Assembly (NCBI RefSeq): GCF_003614885.1
Contig: NZ_QZMS01000011.1
Span: 496,001-560,000 of the forward strand
DNA from: Photobacterium salinisoli
GTDB lineage: Bacteria > Pseudomonadota > Gammaproteobacteria > Enterobacterales > Vibrionaceae
Length of the DNA stretch: 64,000 nt
Reading direction: 5' to 3'
Within the stretch, counting starts at the first letter, position 1, and each line of letters begins with the position of its first letter. Made by a program: the position numbers and the translations under genes. Positions 44,968-54,728 of the stretch are shown one piece after another. The notes beneath the pieces are model-generated. The model was given only the letters and a program-made list of their open reading frames with translations, had not been told where the DNA came from and ran no database searches.

Positions 44968-46752
44968 TCATTCCACTGCTTTATCTCCACACAACCCCCG
45001 CAAATACCCCAACCGCGAAGCGCTCTGCTTCAGGCCACCGGGACGGTAGTGCTGGAGCCACAAATCGGCGTAGGCCTGTTCGACCGGGGCGAGTTTGTCC
45101 AGCATGCGGGCTTTGTCTTGCGGCGGTAAAGCAGTGAGATCACGGTGCCCGGCGTTGGCATAGCTCAGTGCGATCTGGCTGGCGAGCAGCATGCAATCGA
45201 CTGTCCAGAACAGTTCGGCTTGCAGTGCGGAAGTGGGCAGCCCAGCGATGTCGGCTTTCAGGCCGGATAAGTCGTCGATGGCAGCGGCAATCTGCTCGGC
45301 GCTGGCGATCTCAGCACGGCGGATATGGCGGCCTGAGCGCTGGTCAAACACGAACGGGCCATAAAAGGCGCAGTTCGGCGTGGTCACGCCGCTGGTGAGA
45401 TAGGCATCCTGCAGGCGATCAATCAAAGGCATGGCCTGCGCGTAGACTTTTCCGAAGTGAGTACGCACTAATAGCCCGGCGTCCACGTTTTCATGACGCT
45501 GAGGATCCCAGGCCATGGCGGCGCCGAACACGTAGCCGGATAAGGCGGTGAAATGTTGCTGCGCGTGGCCCATGTCGCCCCATTCGGAAATCTGATAACC
45601 GCAGGCGCCGTATTTCAGGGCCGATTCAGCGGCCCGCCGCATATGCACTCTGGAGGCCTGTCCCCGGCCTGCCACAGAGGCAAAGGTGTTGGTCGAGACC
45701 ACCACCTGAAACGGGTAGCCAAACTCAGCCAGTTGCCTGTGCTCGTCATCGTAGGGATGATCTTCTTCATATCCCCAGTTCAGCAATTCCAGATCGTCAG
45801 GCAGATGAGGCAAAATGTCCGGGTACTGAAACAGCATGTCACTGAAAATCTGGCAGGATTTTCCCCGCGCATGGGCAAGACCCAGCACTGTCTTGAGGTA
45901 ATTGAGGTAAACCTGCCCTTTGCCCTGCTGCTCGCAGGCCTGCTGGCTGGCTCCTGCGCCGAGATCCATGGTCTCATCAAAATTCAGATTCAGGGTATCG
46001 GACGTGAAGTTCGGCAACAGAGTGTCGAGCAAGTCGGCAACAAAATCAGTGACGGCGTCACTTAATGGATTCAGGCCAAAAGACTCCGGCCGGAAGTCGC
46101 CCCGATGATCATAAAAGCCGCTCGTCTGCTCAGCGAGATGCCGGTAATGCGGATGACACAACCATTTTTCCATATGCCCGAACGTTGCCTGATTGGGGAT
46201 CAGCTCGATGCCCCGCTCCTGGCAGTAGCTATCCAGCGTCCGGATCTCTTCGGCTGTCATCGGCGAATAGTCCTGCCAGACGCTCTGGTGCTGCGGATAG
46301 GCAAACGTATGTTCTGTGTAAAGCTGTAACTGATTGATTCGCAATGCTGACCAGAAATCCACCAGCTGAAACAGCGTCGCCATGGTCGGCACTTTGTCGC
46401 GGCTGATATCAAGAATGATCCCGCGTTTGGCAAACGCCGGCTGGTCACCAATGGTCAGCGATGGTACCTGACCATGACAGAGCTCAATGAGCTGAGCCAG
46501 ACACTGGTGCGCATACAAACGGCCAGGTTCGTCTGCCATGGCGATTTCAATACCACTGGCGGATACCCGGATCACAAAGCCCTGCCCGGGCAGATTGTCG
46601 TCTTGCCGATAGTTCACGCTCGGCGAGTCAATCACCTGCGCCAGTTTGACAGGGATCAAGGGCCGTAAAGCGCTATAGTTGGTTGGCGCGTCACGGCTCT
46701 CCAGCTCAAGGTTTGCTGGCTGCGGAAATAGCAGACTGAAATCCGGGGTCAT
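44968..46752 (-). CDS. Cytoplasmic GH20 beta-N-acetylhexosaminidase
   Basis: 594 residues, no signal peptide. An N-terminal GH20b-like domain (GFVIRVSASGIEIAMADEPGRLYAHQCLAQLI) precedes the barrel with KRGIILDISRDKVPTMATLFQLVDFWSALRINQLQLYTEHTF, LIPNQATFGHME and the catalytic Asp-Glu pair in LNLNFDETMDLG. It resembles the short bacterial GH20 enzymes that remove terminal GlcNAc or GalNAc from imported glycans. It lies 9 bp downstream of the ROK repressor gene, so it is probably co-expressed with it and with the divergent ABC importer. Confidence 0.85.
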   Translation of the reverse strand: MTPDFSLLFPQPANLELESRDAPTNYSALRPLIPVKLAQVIDSPSVNYRQDDNLPGQGFVIRVSASGIEIAMADEPGRLYAHQCLAQLIELCHGQVPSLTIGDQPAFAKRGIILDISRDKVPTMATLFQLVDFWSALRINQLQLYTEHTFAYPQHQSVWQDYSPMTAEEIRTLDSYCQERGIELIPNQATFGHMEKWLCHPHYRHLAEQTSGFYDHRGDFRPESFGLNPLSDAVTDFVADLLDTLLPNFTSDTLNLNFDETMDLGAGASQQACEQQGKGQVYLNYLKTVLGLAHARGKSCQIFSDMLFQYPDILPHLPDDLELLNWGYEEDHPYDDEHRQLAEFGYPFQVVVSTNTFASVAGRGQASRVHMRRAAESALKYGACGYQISEWGDMGHAQQHFTALSGYVFGAAMAWDPQRHENVDAGLLVRTHFGKVYAQAMPLIDRLQDAYLTSGVTTPNCAFYGPFVFDQRSGRHIRRAEIASAEQIAAAIDDLSGLKADIAGLPTSALQAELFWTVDCMLLASQIALSYANAGHRDLTALPPQDKARMLDKLAPVEQAYADLWLQHYRPGGLKQSASRLGYLRGLCGDKAVE

Positions 46753-46761
46753 GTTACGTCC

Positions 46762-47841
46762 TTACTGTGAAATAGGCTGGGCGTCTAAAACGTCGAACAG
46801 CACCAGATCTGCCGAGGTGATTTTACTCCACGCCAGTGCGGCAGCGCCCGCTGACACGGCTTGTGTGCCCAGTGTCGAGATCTCTGTGACAGGCTGCCAG
46901 GTCTGATGACCTTTATATGCCGCTAGATTGGCGTGAATCAGCCGTTCTATATCCCTGACATAAGGTTCAACCTCGCCACCAAAAACTATCTGGTGCACAT
47001 TGAGCAGCCGGCCTAAGGTGGCTAACTTCTCAACAAACTGTGCCAGTATCTCAGGCTCGCTCACCGGGCTCTGGTGCGGGCCGGGCTCGACATCGAACTG
47101 GCCGGACAGACAGTCATCACCGTAAAACAGCTGACCGTTCAGTACGAACCCCAGCCCTATGCCCAAATGCCGGCTGTCGTCATCACGGTGATGTGAAGTA
47201 AACAACACGTACAACAGGTTATCGCTGCCCTGTGGCCGGGACAGCATCACCTGACCCCAGGCTGCACAGTTGGCGTCGTTATCACAGTACACAGGGTAGC
47301 CCAGTTGTGCCGAGAGCCTCTCTGCCAGTGCGACTGGCTCAGAGATTTCGAATGCGCTGGAAACAGAAACGACGCCGGTATCCGGCCTGACCAGACCCGG
47401 CATTCCCAGCCCGATTGCCAATACCTTACCCCATCGGCTTTCTACATCATTAAGCACAGGCGCCAGCACATCCCCCAACTGCTCAAGGGGTTGCGTGCCG
47501 GGGTGATAGCTGACTATCTTGCGATACAGAATCTGACAGGCCAGATTGAGCACTGACAGGTTGATCTGGCTGTCGGTTAACTCTATGCCAACCAGGACGC
47601 CGAGTTGCTTGTTCAGTTGCAAAGACACCTTTGGCCGTCCGCTCTGGGGCGGGCCGTTGCGGTTGGACACTTCAGTAATCAGTTGTTTATCTGCCAGCGA
47701 ACTGACAATTTTGGTAATCGTGGACTTATCCAGCCCCAGCCGGTCTGCGATATCAATGCGGGAAATGTTCTGGCATCGCCACAAAACGTCTATCACGCGT
47801 GAGGTGTTAACCTGTTTGATGTTTGGTGCCTTTCCAATCAT
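46762..47841 (-). CDS. ROK-family (NagC/XylR-like) transcriptional repressor
   Basis: 359 residues. The N-terminal winged helix-turn-helix (RVIDVLWRCQNISRIDIADRLGLDKSTITKIVSSLADKQLITE) precedes a ROK sugar-binding domain (LVGIELTDSQINLSVLNL, IGLGMPGLVRPDTGVV, VYCDNDANCAAWGQ). The usual ROK zinc-site cysteine motif after the HxG(L) segment is not evident. It sits head-to-head with an ABC importer, and operator-like palindromes lie immediately before both genes, so it should repress itself, the GH20 gene and the importer until the sugar is present. Confidence 0.9.
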   Translation of the reverse strand: MIGKAPNIKQVNTSRVIDVLWRCQNISRIDIADRLGLDKSTITKIVSSLADKQLITEVSNRNGPPQSGRPKVSLQLNKQLGVLVGIELTDSQINLSVLNLACQILYRKIVSYHPGTQPLEQLGDVLAPVLNDVESRWGKVLAIGLGMPGLVRPDTGVVSVSSAFEISEPVALAERLSAQLGYPVYCDNDANCAAWGQVMLSRPQGSDNLLYVLFTSHHRDDDSRHLGIGLGFVLNGQLFYGDDCLSGQFDVEPGPHQSPVSEPEILAQFVEKLATLGRLLNVHQIVFGGEVEPYVRDIERLIHANLAAYKGHQTWQPVTEISTLGTQAVSAGAAALAWSKITSADLVLFDVLDAQPISQ

Positions 47842-47862
47842 TTAGTTTCCAATGAAAACTTA
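47842..47862. promoter_or_regulatory. ROK operator 1 (at the repressor start codon)
   Basis: TTAGTTTC-CAATG-AAAACTTA directly abuts the repressor start codon at 47841 and shares 18 of 21 positions with operator 2. Binding here would block both transcription and the ribosome site. Confidence 0.75.
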
Positions 47863-48039
47863 GTATCTTGAAATTATTGTTAATCAATCCCTGTGCTGAA
47901 TTCAAGGCTTAATTAAGCTTATTTCTCACTCTGTTAACCTGACCATGTATTCCCTGCCCTCCTCAAATTTGTTATTTGCTTGTTAACATAATTGTGATTT
48001 TGATCCTTGCATCCACGGTTAATTTCTCTACATTTTTAC

Positions 48040-48060
48040 TTAGTTTCCAATCGAAACTAA
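48040..48060. promoter_or_regulatory. ROK operator 2 (upstream of the ABC importer)
   Basis: A perfect palindrome TTAGTTTC-N5-GAAACTAA, 20 bp before the binding-protein start. It is similar in form to the TTAGTTTG...CAAACTAA operators of Gram-positive ROK repressor XylR. Its centre lies 198 bp from that of operator 1. Confidence 0.82.
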
Positions 48061-48079
48061 ATATCATAAGGAAGGCGAT

Positions 48080-49294
48080 ATGAAACGTAAGACAGGAATT
48101 ACCGCAATCTCTGCCCTGCTGGGCTTGTTGGTGGCCACCCCCATGTCTGCATTCGCGGAAGAAACGCTCACGCTCTGGACCTGGCGCAAACAGGAGCGTC
48201 CGTTGTGGGAGGCGGTCTCGAAAGCCATGGATGATGTCAACATCAGGGTGGAAGTGTTCAAGGGCGTCGATTACAACTCCCGTTTACGGTTGGGCTTGCA
48301 GAGTGACAACGGGCCTGACTTGTTCCAGGGGCGTCCCGGCGCTTCATTTATCGATCAGTACGCCAATGCCGGCGTGATCACGCCTCTGCCCGCCACGGTT
48401 GATATCAGTGGCATTTCACCGGCTACCCTGGTCGCCGCCACCGGTTCTGACGGCAAGGTGTATGGCGTACCCTTCGCGGTCCAGACGGTTCAGATTATTT
48501 ACAACAAGGCCATTTTCAACCGACTGAACCTCAGCGAACCAGAAACCCCCGAGCAGTTCGTTGCTGTGATGAAAACGCTGAAAGACAATCAGGTAATCCC
48601 GCTGGAAGTTCCGGGCCGCGCCGGCTGGGCATTGGCGATGATGAGTGCCGGGCTGGAGGCCGGTGTTTCGGGGGAAGACATGAAACAGGTTGCCAGCCGT
48701 CAGTCTCCCTTTACTGCAGACAGTTATCAGCAGGTGGCCGACACGTTCGCCAGCTGGCAGCCGTACATTAATCCATCGGCAGCAGCACAGGACTATAACG
48801 GTATGAGAGCCAATATCGCACTGGGTGATTCTGCCATGATCATTGATGGTTTGTGGTCCACCTCGCCACTTTCGACCATAGCGCAGACCGATCCCAGTGT
48901 AGAGCTAGGCCTGATGCCCATTCCGGGACACGGTGGAAAAGTGTATGCCTTTGCAGACGGCGCCTATCTGGTCAATGCCAACAGTAGCAAACGCGAAGCC
49001 GCTGACAAACTGCTGGCCTTTACTGCCACCAAAGCATTTGCCCAGCTGTTTGCCGATCATGTCGGCGAGCTGTCGACCTATGCCGAGGGCATCCGCTACC
49101 AGGGGAAATATCAGGCCGAAGCAGCCAGCTTCGTGTCACAGCATGCCCAGCCTTACCTGACCTGGAAAGGGCCTTTTAACGTGCAGTATGAGGAAATCGT
49201 CGGTCCGGCTTACCAGAAGTTTCTGGCAGGCAAAGTCGATGCCAAGGGTCTGACGCAGGAAATCGAAAACGGTTTTAAAGCGAAGAATCTGTAA
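48080..49294 (+). CDS. ABC sugar-binding protein (CUT1, SBP_bac_1)
   Basis: 404 residues; ATG 48080 after AAGGAAGG. Signal peptide residues 1-27 end SAFA. The mature protein has the family-1 extracellular solute-binding fold: ETLTLWTWRKQERPLWEAV, GPDLFQGRPGASFIDQYANAGVITPL, VPFAVQTVQIIYNKAIFNRLNL, MIIDGLWSTSPL, GLMPIPGHGGKVYAFADGAYLVN. It would capture an oligosaccharide, probably containing N-acetylhexosamine given the GH20 gene nearby. It is the first gene of a four-gene operon. Confidence 0.9.
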   Translation: MKRKTGITAISALLGLLVATPMSAFAEETLTLWTWRKQERPLWEAVSKAMDDVNIRVEVFKGVDYNSRLRLGLQSDNGPDLFQGRPGASFIDQYANAGVITPLPATVDISGISPATLVAATGSDGKVYGVPFAVQTVQIIYNKAIFNRLNLSEPETPEQFVAVMKTLKDNQVIPLEVPGRAGWALAMMSAGLEAGVSGEDMKQVASRQSPFTADSYQQVADTFASWQPYINPSAAAQDYNGMRANIALGDSAMIIDGLWSTSPLSTIAQTDPSVELGLMPIPGHGGKVYAFADGAYLVNANSSKREAADKLLAFTATKAFAQLFADHVGELSTYAEGIRYQGKYQAEAASFVSQHAQPYLTWKGPFNVQYEEIVGPAYQKFLAGKVDAKGLTQEIENGFKAKNL

Positions 49295-49345
49295 CCCTTT
49301 TCTGTTGGCCTGCGCTGGCAGGCCATTCCCCTAAACGGAGTCGTT

Positions 49346-50335
49346 ATGCCACACGCCCCTAGCCCTGATGACTGTTCAGACGATCTGTCTGCTGAGCTGC
49401 TGCGCAGCGATGTTAAGAAAGCACAAGGTTTGAGTTTCCGGCAAAAAGAGAAACTCCAGTACGCCCTGCTGCTGATCCCCGGCTGTCTGTTATATGGCAT
49501 TTTTAACCTGTTACCTTTAATCGGCACACTGGTGTTGTCTTTCTTTGACTGGCCGGGAATTGGGCCGGCAACCTTTGTCGGCTTCGATAACTTCACTAAG
49601 TTGCTCACCGATGAGTACATGAGCGGCCAGCTCTGGAATGCGTTTCAGCAGACCTTTGTATTTTTTGCCATTTGTATCAGCCTTTTTCTGGTATTAGGCA
49701 CAAGCTTTGCGCTGTTGCTGAGCTGGAACACGGCCGGAAAATCAGCCTATAAATTGCTGTTTTTCATGCCTTATCCGCTGGCTGCGGTGGCCGTTGCTTT
49801 TCTGGGGCAACTAATCGTTGATGTACGCGGTCCGTTAAATCAGCTGATGATGCACTGGGATCTGATCAGCTCGCCGCTGATGTTTCTGGGTGAAGCCGAT
49901 ACCGCGTTGCCAACCATTGCCCTGTTTCAGTCCTGGCAGAAGCTTGGCTTCTCCATCATGCTGATTCTCTCGGCCATTTTGGGTGTGCGGGCTGATTTGC
50001 TGGAAGCGGCAGTACTGGACGGTGCCAGTCGCTGGCAATGTATCCGTCATGTGGTCTTTCCTGTGCTGGCGCCCGCCTTCGTGTTGATTACCATTCTGAC
50101 CATGGTGGATGTCTTCAATAATGCCGAGTACGTGCTGATTCTGATGGGCCCGGATGCCGGTCCTTATTATTCCACCGATATATTAGGCACCTTTCAGTAC
50201 CGCACCGCATTTGGTACCAGCGGCGGCTCCGGCACTGCCGATCTCGGGATGGCTGCCGCTATCGGTATGGTGATATCCGTGTTGATCTTGCCGGCAACTA
50301 TTTATCTCGCGCTTCGCAATATGCGCAACCGATAG
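49346..50335 (+). CDS. ABC sugar transporter permease, MalF type
   Basis: 329 residues; ATG 49346 after ACGGAG. A charged N-terminal tail of about 40 residues precedes six membrane segments. The conserved EAA loop is EAAVLDGASRWQCIRHVVFPVLAP, and GTSGGSGTADLGMAAAIGMV lies near the end. It pairs with the permease 8 bp downstream to form the CUT1 channel. Confidence 0.92.
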   Translation: MPHAPSPDDCSDDLSAELLRSDVKKAQGLSFRQKEKLQYALLLIPGCLLYGIFNLLPLIGTLVLSFFDWPGIGPATFVGFDNFTKLLTDEYMSGQLWNAFQQTFVFFAICISLFLVLGTSFALLLSWNTAGKSAYKLLFFMPYPLAAVAVAFLGQLIVDVRGPLNQLMMHWDLISSPLMFLGEADTALPTIALFQSWQKLGFSIMLILSAILGVRADLLEAAVLDGASRWQCIRHVVFPVLAPAFVLITILTMVDVFNNAEYVLILMGPDAGPYYSTDILGTFQYRTAFGTSGGSGTADLGMAAAIGMVISVLILPATIYLALRNMRNR

Positions 50336-50343
50336 GACGAGTT

Positions 50344-51186
50344 ATGGAAAGGATTTTTAAACTTCGCCCCATGGAACAGGTGCTGGTGCAGTTTCTGTTA
50401 CTGGCCTGGGCATTGGTGGTTGCCATTCCCTTTGGTCTCGCGTTCATTAACTCGATGAAAGGCAGCCTGGGTCAGGTGATTCGCGATCCCTTTGCTTTGC
50501 CGGGCAGCTGGCAGTTTGATAACTATGCGAAGGCGTGGGAAATGGCTAATTTCAGCGGTTATTTTATGAATTCGCTGATTATCAGTGTCGGAACCGTGGC
50601 TGTTGCCGTTCTGTTCAGTACCATGGCGGCCTTTGTGCTGGCCCGGGTTGAGTTTCGCGGCAACCGCACCCTTTTCATTCTCTTTATGATCGGGGTGATC
50701 GTGCCGCTGCGCCTGGCCATGGCACCGTTGTTTGTGGTGGTGCAAAGCCTGGATCTGCTCAACTCCCTGCTGGGGATTATTCTGGTTCAGGCGGCCAGCA
50801 TGATGCCGGTGGCAGTGTTCATTCTCAGTACCTTCTTTAAACACCTGTCACCGGAAATTGAGCAGGCGGCACGGGTTGATGGTGCCTTGCCCTTTCAGAT
50901 TTACTGGAAAATAGTGCTTCCCCTGGTCAAACCGGCCATCGCAACGGTTGCTCTGCTGTCTTTTGTCAGTGCCTGGAACGAGTACCTCTTCCCGCTGCTG
51001 TTTTTGCAGGATCGCAGCTTATATCCGCTGACGCTGGGCCTGCAGGAGTTTCAGAACGAATTCGCCATCCAGTGGCACATGATGTTTGCCGGACTGATCA
51101 TCATGATGGCGCCCACACTGATCGCATTCTTACTCGCATCAAAAGCCTTTATTCAAGGTCTGACTCAAGGTGGTATTAAGGAGTAA
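50344..51186 (+). CDS. ABC sugar transporter permease, MalG type
   Basis: 280 residues, six membrane segments. EAA loop EQAARVDGALPFQIYWKIVLPLVKPAIATVALLSFVSAWNEYLFPLLFL is typical of MalG-like permeases. It ends 2 bp before the ATPase gene. Confidence 0.93.
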   Translation: MERIFKLRPMEQVLVQFLLLAWALVVAIPFGLAFINSMKGSLGQVIRDPFALPGSWQFDNYAKAWEMANFSGYFMNSLIISVGTVAVAVLFSTMAAFVLARVEFRGNRTLFILFMIGVIVPLRLAMAPLFVVVQSLDLLNSLLGIILVQAASMMPVAVFILSTFFKHLSPEIEQAARVDGALPFQIYWKIVLPLVKPAIATVALLSFVSAWNEYLFPLLFLQDRSLYPLTLGLQEFQNEFAIQWHMMFAGLIIMMAPTLIAFLLASKAFIQGLTQGGIKE

Positions 51187-51188
51187 CC

Positions 51189-52307
51189 ATGGCTCACATC
51201 CAACTGAAAAATATCAAAAAACACTATGGCCAGACCGAGGTGCTGAAAGGCATCGATCTGGAAATCAACGACAGGGAATTTGTCACCTTTGTCGGCCCGT
51301 CCGGTTGTGGTAAATCCACTTTGCTGCGAATGATTTCGGGCCTTGAAGAGCCCTCTTCCGGCACCATTTTTATTGATGGCGAAGACGTCACCCGGGAAGC
51401 ACCGGCCGACAGAGGTATCGCCATGGTGTTTCAGTCCTATGCCCTCTACCCGCAGATGACAGTGTGGGAAAACATGGCCTTTGCGCTCAATATTGATAAA
51501 CAGCCCAAAGAACAGATAAAAGAAAAAGTCGAACTGGCCGGTAAAATGCTCAAGCTCGATCACCTGTTCGATCGTCTGCCCAAAGCGCTGTCGGGCGGGC
51601 AACGACAGCGGGTCGCCATCGGCCGGGCGATAGTGCGTAACCCCAAACTTTTCCTGTTTGATGAGCCACTGTCCAATCTGGATGCCGAACTGCGGGTTGA
51701 TATGCGTATCCAGATCACCGAGTTGCACCGTTCACTGTCTGCCAGCATGGTGTATGTCACCCATGATCAGGTGGAAGCCATGACGCTGGCCGACAAAATT
51801 GTCGTGCTGCGTGACGGGCGCATTGAACAGGTGGGCGCACCGCTGGAGCTCTACTATCATCCGGCAAACCAGTTTGTGGCAGGCTTTATCGGCTCCCCCA
51901 GGATGAACTTCATTCCCGTGACAGTGCAAAGCAGCGATGCGTCCAGCACCACAGTCTCTATTGCCAATCAGTATTCGATCACCATTAAACGGGACGGCAG
52001 CACGCTGAATCCGGGTGATCACATCACGCTGGGCATACGCCCTGAGCATGTAGTGGTTGCAACGCCTGACTCAATGGATGATGGCAGCACTGTGTTAAAT
52101 ATGCAGATCAACGTGGCGGAATACCTTGGCGCCCTGTCGTATATTCACTGCTATTCCAGCAGCATAGACAAACTTAGCCTGATGATGGACGGCGAAAAAG
52201 CATTGCAGCATGACCTGAAAAACGGCGCCAGTATGGCCGTTTCCCTGCGTGCCGGGTATTGCCATTTGTTTGACCACAATGCGCAGTCATTACCGCCGGT
52301 ACTTTGA
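51189..52307 (+). CDS. ABC transporter ATPase, MsmX/UgpC/MalK type
   Basis: 372 residues; ATG 51189 follows AAGGAG. Walker A GPSGCGKST, Q-loop FQSYALYPQMTVWENMAFAL, signature LSGGQRQRVAIGRA, Walker B LFLFDEPLSNLDAELR, and switch His in VYVTHDQVEAMTLAD. The C-terminal OB-fold regulatory region (IGSPRMNFIPV, LGIRPEHVVV) is present. It powers the importer encoded by the two permeases. It may serve other CUT1 systems too. Confidence 0.94.
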   Translation: MAHIQLKNIKKHYGQTEVLKGIDLEINDREFVTFVGPSGCGKSTLLRMISGLEEPSSGTIFIDGEDVTREAPADRGIAMVFQSYALYPQMTVWENMAFALNIDKQPKEQIKEKVELAGKMLKLDHLFDRLPKALSGGQRQRVAIGRAIVRNPKLFLFDEPLSNLDAELRVDMRIQITELHRSLSASMVYVTHDQVEAMTLADKIVVLRDGRIEQVGAPLELYYHPANQFVAGFIGSPRMNFIPVTVQSSDASSTTVSIANQYSITIKRDGSTLNPGDHITLGIRPEHVVVATPDSMDDGSTVLNMQINVAEYLGALSYIHCYSSSIDKLSLMMDGEKALQHDLKNGASMAVSLRAGYCHLFDHNAQSLPPVL

Positions 52308-52313
52308 ACACAC

Positions 52314-52338
52314 AGCACCTCTGTCATTCAGAGGTGCT
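52314..52338 (+). terminator. Hairpin after the ABC operon
   Basis: Perfect 10-bp stem AGCACCTCTG/CAGAGGTGCT with a 5-nt loop, no T-run. I see no gene in the remaining 52339-52673, which should hold the chemoreceptor promoter. Confidence 0.55.
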
Positions 52339-52673
52339 GGTCTCTCCTCAACCAGATCAAACCAAATATCAATTGATTAAAAATGACACTTTCACCCGAT
52401 TGAAAGTGATTGCGGGTATCAAAGGTGTTATTTGCAGCCCAACTTTATTTATTCACACAGACAATTAACCAGATTGACATTGATGTAATGAATAAATACG
52501 CGAATGATGTGAAATGGCGTAACTGCCGTTTTTCTGTCAAACAGTTGACGGTAAGAAAAACACAGCGCGCCCCTCACATCGGGTTACAAAGGCAGGCTGA
52601 CACCGGCATACCTCCCACGTCTCAGTGTTATTCCGCCCTATACATTTTATGGATATGTTAATAAGAGATAACA

Positions 52674-54320
52674 ATGCTAATAAATACACTGACCCTAAGA
52701 ACAAAGCTGATACTCGCGGTATTGCTTCCGTGCATCATGTTATTACTTGTCGGCATAATCAGTTATTCGACCATGTCGCAACTAGGGCAAAAGTCTGATC
52801 GGCTTTATATGAATACCGCCACGCCAATGCGTGCTATGGCTGAAGTGGCATCACGTATTCCGCGAATGCGTGTGGGTATCGACATGATGTTGTTCCAGGA
52901 AATCGACGGTTTAAAAGACGCCAAAGGCGTACAGACCAGGATCAATGAAACGCGCTCCGAAGACATTCCGGAAATGCGTACTGCCATAGAACAGTCAGTC
53001 GCCGCTCAGATTAACCCTGAACTACGCCGGGAAGCGCAGAAATTACAACAGCGTTTTGAAGCAACAATTGCCTCAGATCTCAACCCCATGCTGGCGGCGT
53101 TAGAAAAAGGCAATCTGTCTGATGCCTACCGGTATTACACCCAGTATGCTGTCAACTACGGCATCATGCGAAAAGACACCAATACCCTGCTCGATACCCT
53201 GCTCACCCAGGCCGAAACATTCAATAATGAAGCCCACAGCAGTTTTAATGATGGGCAGCGCAATCTGGTGATCATTATCATCGCGGCGCTGATCATCTCT
53301 TTTCTTGTGTCTTTCATCATTATCCAGAACCTGCGTTCAAGGGTATCGATTCTTCAGCAAACCATTAAAACGGCTGAACAGGACATGGCACTTAGCACCA
53401 GAATTGAACTGGACGGTAACGATGAACTGAACGCCATCAGCCAGACGCTGAATAATTTCTTCGTCAAGATTCACCGCTCTGTGGAAGAAGTGGCGCAAAG
53501 CTCAAGAAACTTAGCCAAAACAGCACAAGCCGTCGCGACCACAGCTCAGACAACACAAAGCAACTGCTTAACTCAGCGAGACAGAACCATTCAGGTGGCA
53601 ACGGCCATTAATGAGCTGGGGGCGACAGTCAATGAAATCGCCAATAACGCTGCCCAGGCGGCTCATATCGCAAAAGAAGCCACCACACAGGCCCAGGATG
53701 GCAGCCAGGTGGTTGAGCAATCCAGAGAGCAAATGAGCGAGCTGAGCAGCGACTTGGGCGAGATTACCGGTGTGATTGAAGCACTGGCCCATCAGGTGAC
53801 TGATATCAGCGCCATTCTCGACACCATACGCAGCATTTCAGAACAGACCAATTTGCTGGCGCTCAATGCCGCTATTGAAGCGGCCCGTGCCGGTGAACAA
53901 GGCCGCGGCTTTGCGGTCGTTGCCGATGAGGTCAGAACCCTGGCTTCACGCTCTGCCGGTTCGACCGAAGAGATACAGGAAGTGATCAACCGATTGCAGA
54001 ATGAATCGACCAGAGCCGTCAACGCTATCTCTCAGGGACGCCAGCAAGGCTCTCATGTCGCAGAGCAAGCGAACATGGCAACCGGCTCTCTTGCCCAGAT
54101 CGCGACTTATATCGATCAAATCAGCGAGCAAAATATTCAGGTGGCAACCGCAACGGAAGAGCAATCCTCCGTGGTACATGAAATCAACCGCAATATTGAA
54201 GACATCAACCATTTAACCTCAGAAACTGCCGACATCGCCAACGAACTCACTGCATCCAGCGGTGAGCTTCAGGCCTTGTCGAAGCAACTTGATCAGCTGG
54301 TTGGTCGCTTCAAGCTGTAA
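52674..54320 (+). CDS. Methyl-accepting chemotaxis protein
   Basis: 548 residues. A membrane segment at about 11-31 is followed by a periplasmic four-helix-bundle sensor (about 35-195, with [19 protein letters not shown]), a second membrane segment (about 198-220), a HAMP region, and the cytoplasmic coiled coil. The signalling tip [36 protein letters not shown] is intact. It relays a chemical stimulus to CheA/CheW. The adjacent ABC importer makes an amino-sugar signal conceivable, but the sensor domain gives no direct evidence. No C-terminal CheR-tethering pentapeptide. Confidence 0.93.
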   Translation: MLINTLTLRTKLILAVLLPCIMLLLVGIISYSTMSQLGQKSDRLYMNTATPMRAMAEVASRIPRMRVGIDMMLFQEIDGLKDAKGVQTRINETRSEDIPEMRTAIEQSVAAQINPELRREAQKLQQRFEATIASDLNPMLAALEKGNLSDAYRYYTQYAVNYGIMRKDTNTLLDTLLTQAETFNNEAHSSFNDGQRNLVIIIIAALIISFLVSFIIIQNLRSRVSILQQTIKTAEQDMALSTRIELDGNDELNAISQTLNNFFVKIHRSVEEVAQSSRNLAKTAQAVATTAQTTQSNCLTQRDRTIQVATAINELGATVNEIANNAAQAAHIAKEATTQAQDGSQVVEQSREQMSELSSDLGEITGVIEALAHQVTDISAILDTIRSISEQTNLLALNAAIEAARAGEQGRGFAVVADEVRTLASRSAGSTEEIQEVINRLQNESTRAVNAISQGRQQGSHVAEQANMATGSLAQIATYIDQISEQNIQVATATEEQSSVVHEINRNIEDINHLTSETADIANELTASSGELQALSKQLDQLVGRFKL

Positions 54321-54463
54321 AGCATTGCGCAAGAAAATCCGGCGCTTCCTGCCGGATGCAACAAGCCTCTTCAGCACTGAAGAGGCTTACTCACAGCACA
54401 GACCCCATCCCACTTTTCAACCGTCCGACCGCAGGGCGGATATCAATCTGAAACATAACAAAA

Positions 54464-54728
54464 AACCCCAGCCTTTCGGCCAGGGTTTCGTGTAGTGGCA
54501 GAGCGGACGGGACGCGATGGTCCGGCATTCCGGCCCGCGACCCAAAGTGCGCAGCACTTTCAGGGCGCTCAGATACAAAAAACCCCAGCCTTTCGGCCAG
54601 GGTTTCGTGTAGTGGCGGGCTGACGGGACACGATGGTCCGGCATTCCGGCCCGCGACCCAAAGTGCGCAGCACTTTCAGGGCGCTCAGATACAAAAAACC
54701 CCAGCCTTTCGGCCAGGGTTTCGTGTAG
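54464..54728 (-). repeat. Tandem terminator/tRNA-3'-end repeat downstream of tRNA-Asp
   Basis: Three copies of the same 24-nt terminator hairpin (54464-54487, 54581-54604, 54697-54720) recur at 116-117-bp spacing. Between them are two copies of a unit that begins like the 3' end of tRNA-Asp (54496-54543 and 54613-54659: CCA, acceptor and T-stem), but the T-loop is replaced by a GGCCGGAATGCCGGACC hairpin. An AAAGTGC/GCACTTT hairpin follows. The units look like decayed tandem duplications of the tRNA operon tail. Confidence 0.8.
54697..54720 (-). terminator. tRNA operon terminator
   Basis: On the minus strand AACCCTGGCC-GAAA-GGCTGGGGTT, two G-U pairs, then six T. It is the copy closest to tRNA-Asp. 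Confidence 0.88.

Noticed and set aside
44671-45049. Frames running through array 3 into the 3' end of the GH20 gene
   Set aside because: They are made of repeat translation plus antisense of the GH20 gene.
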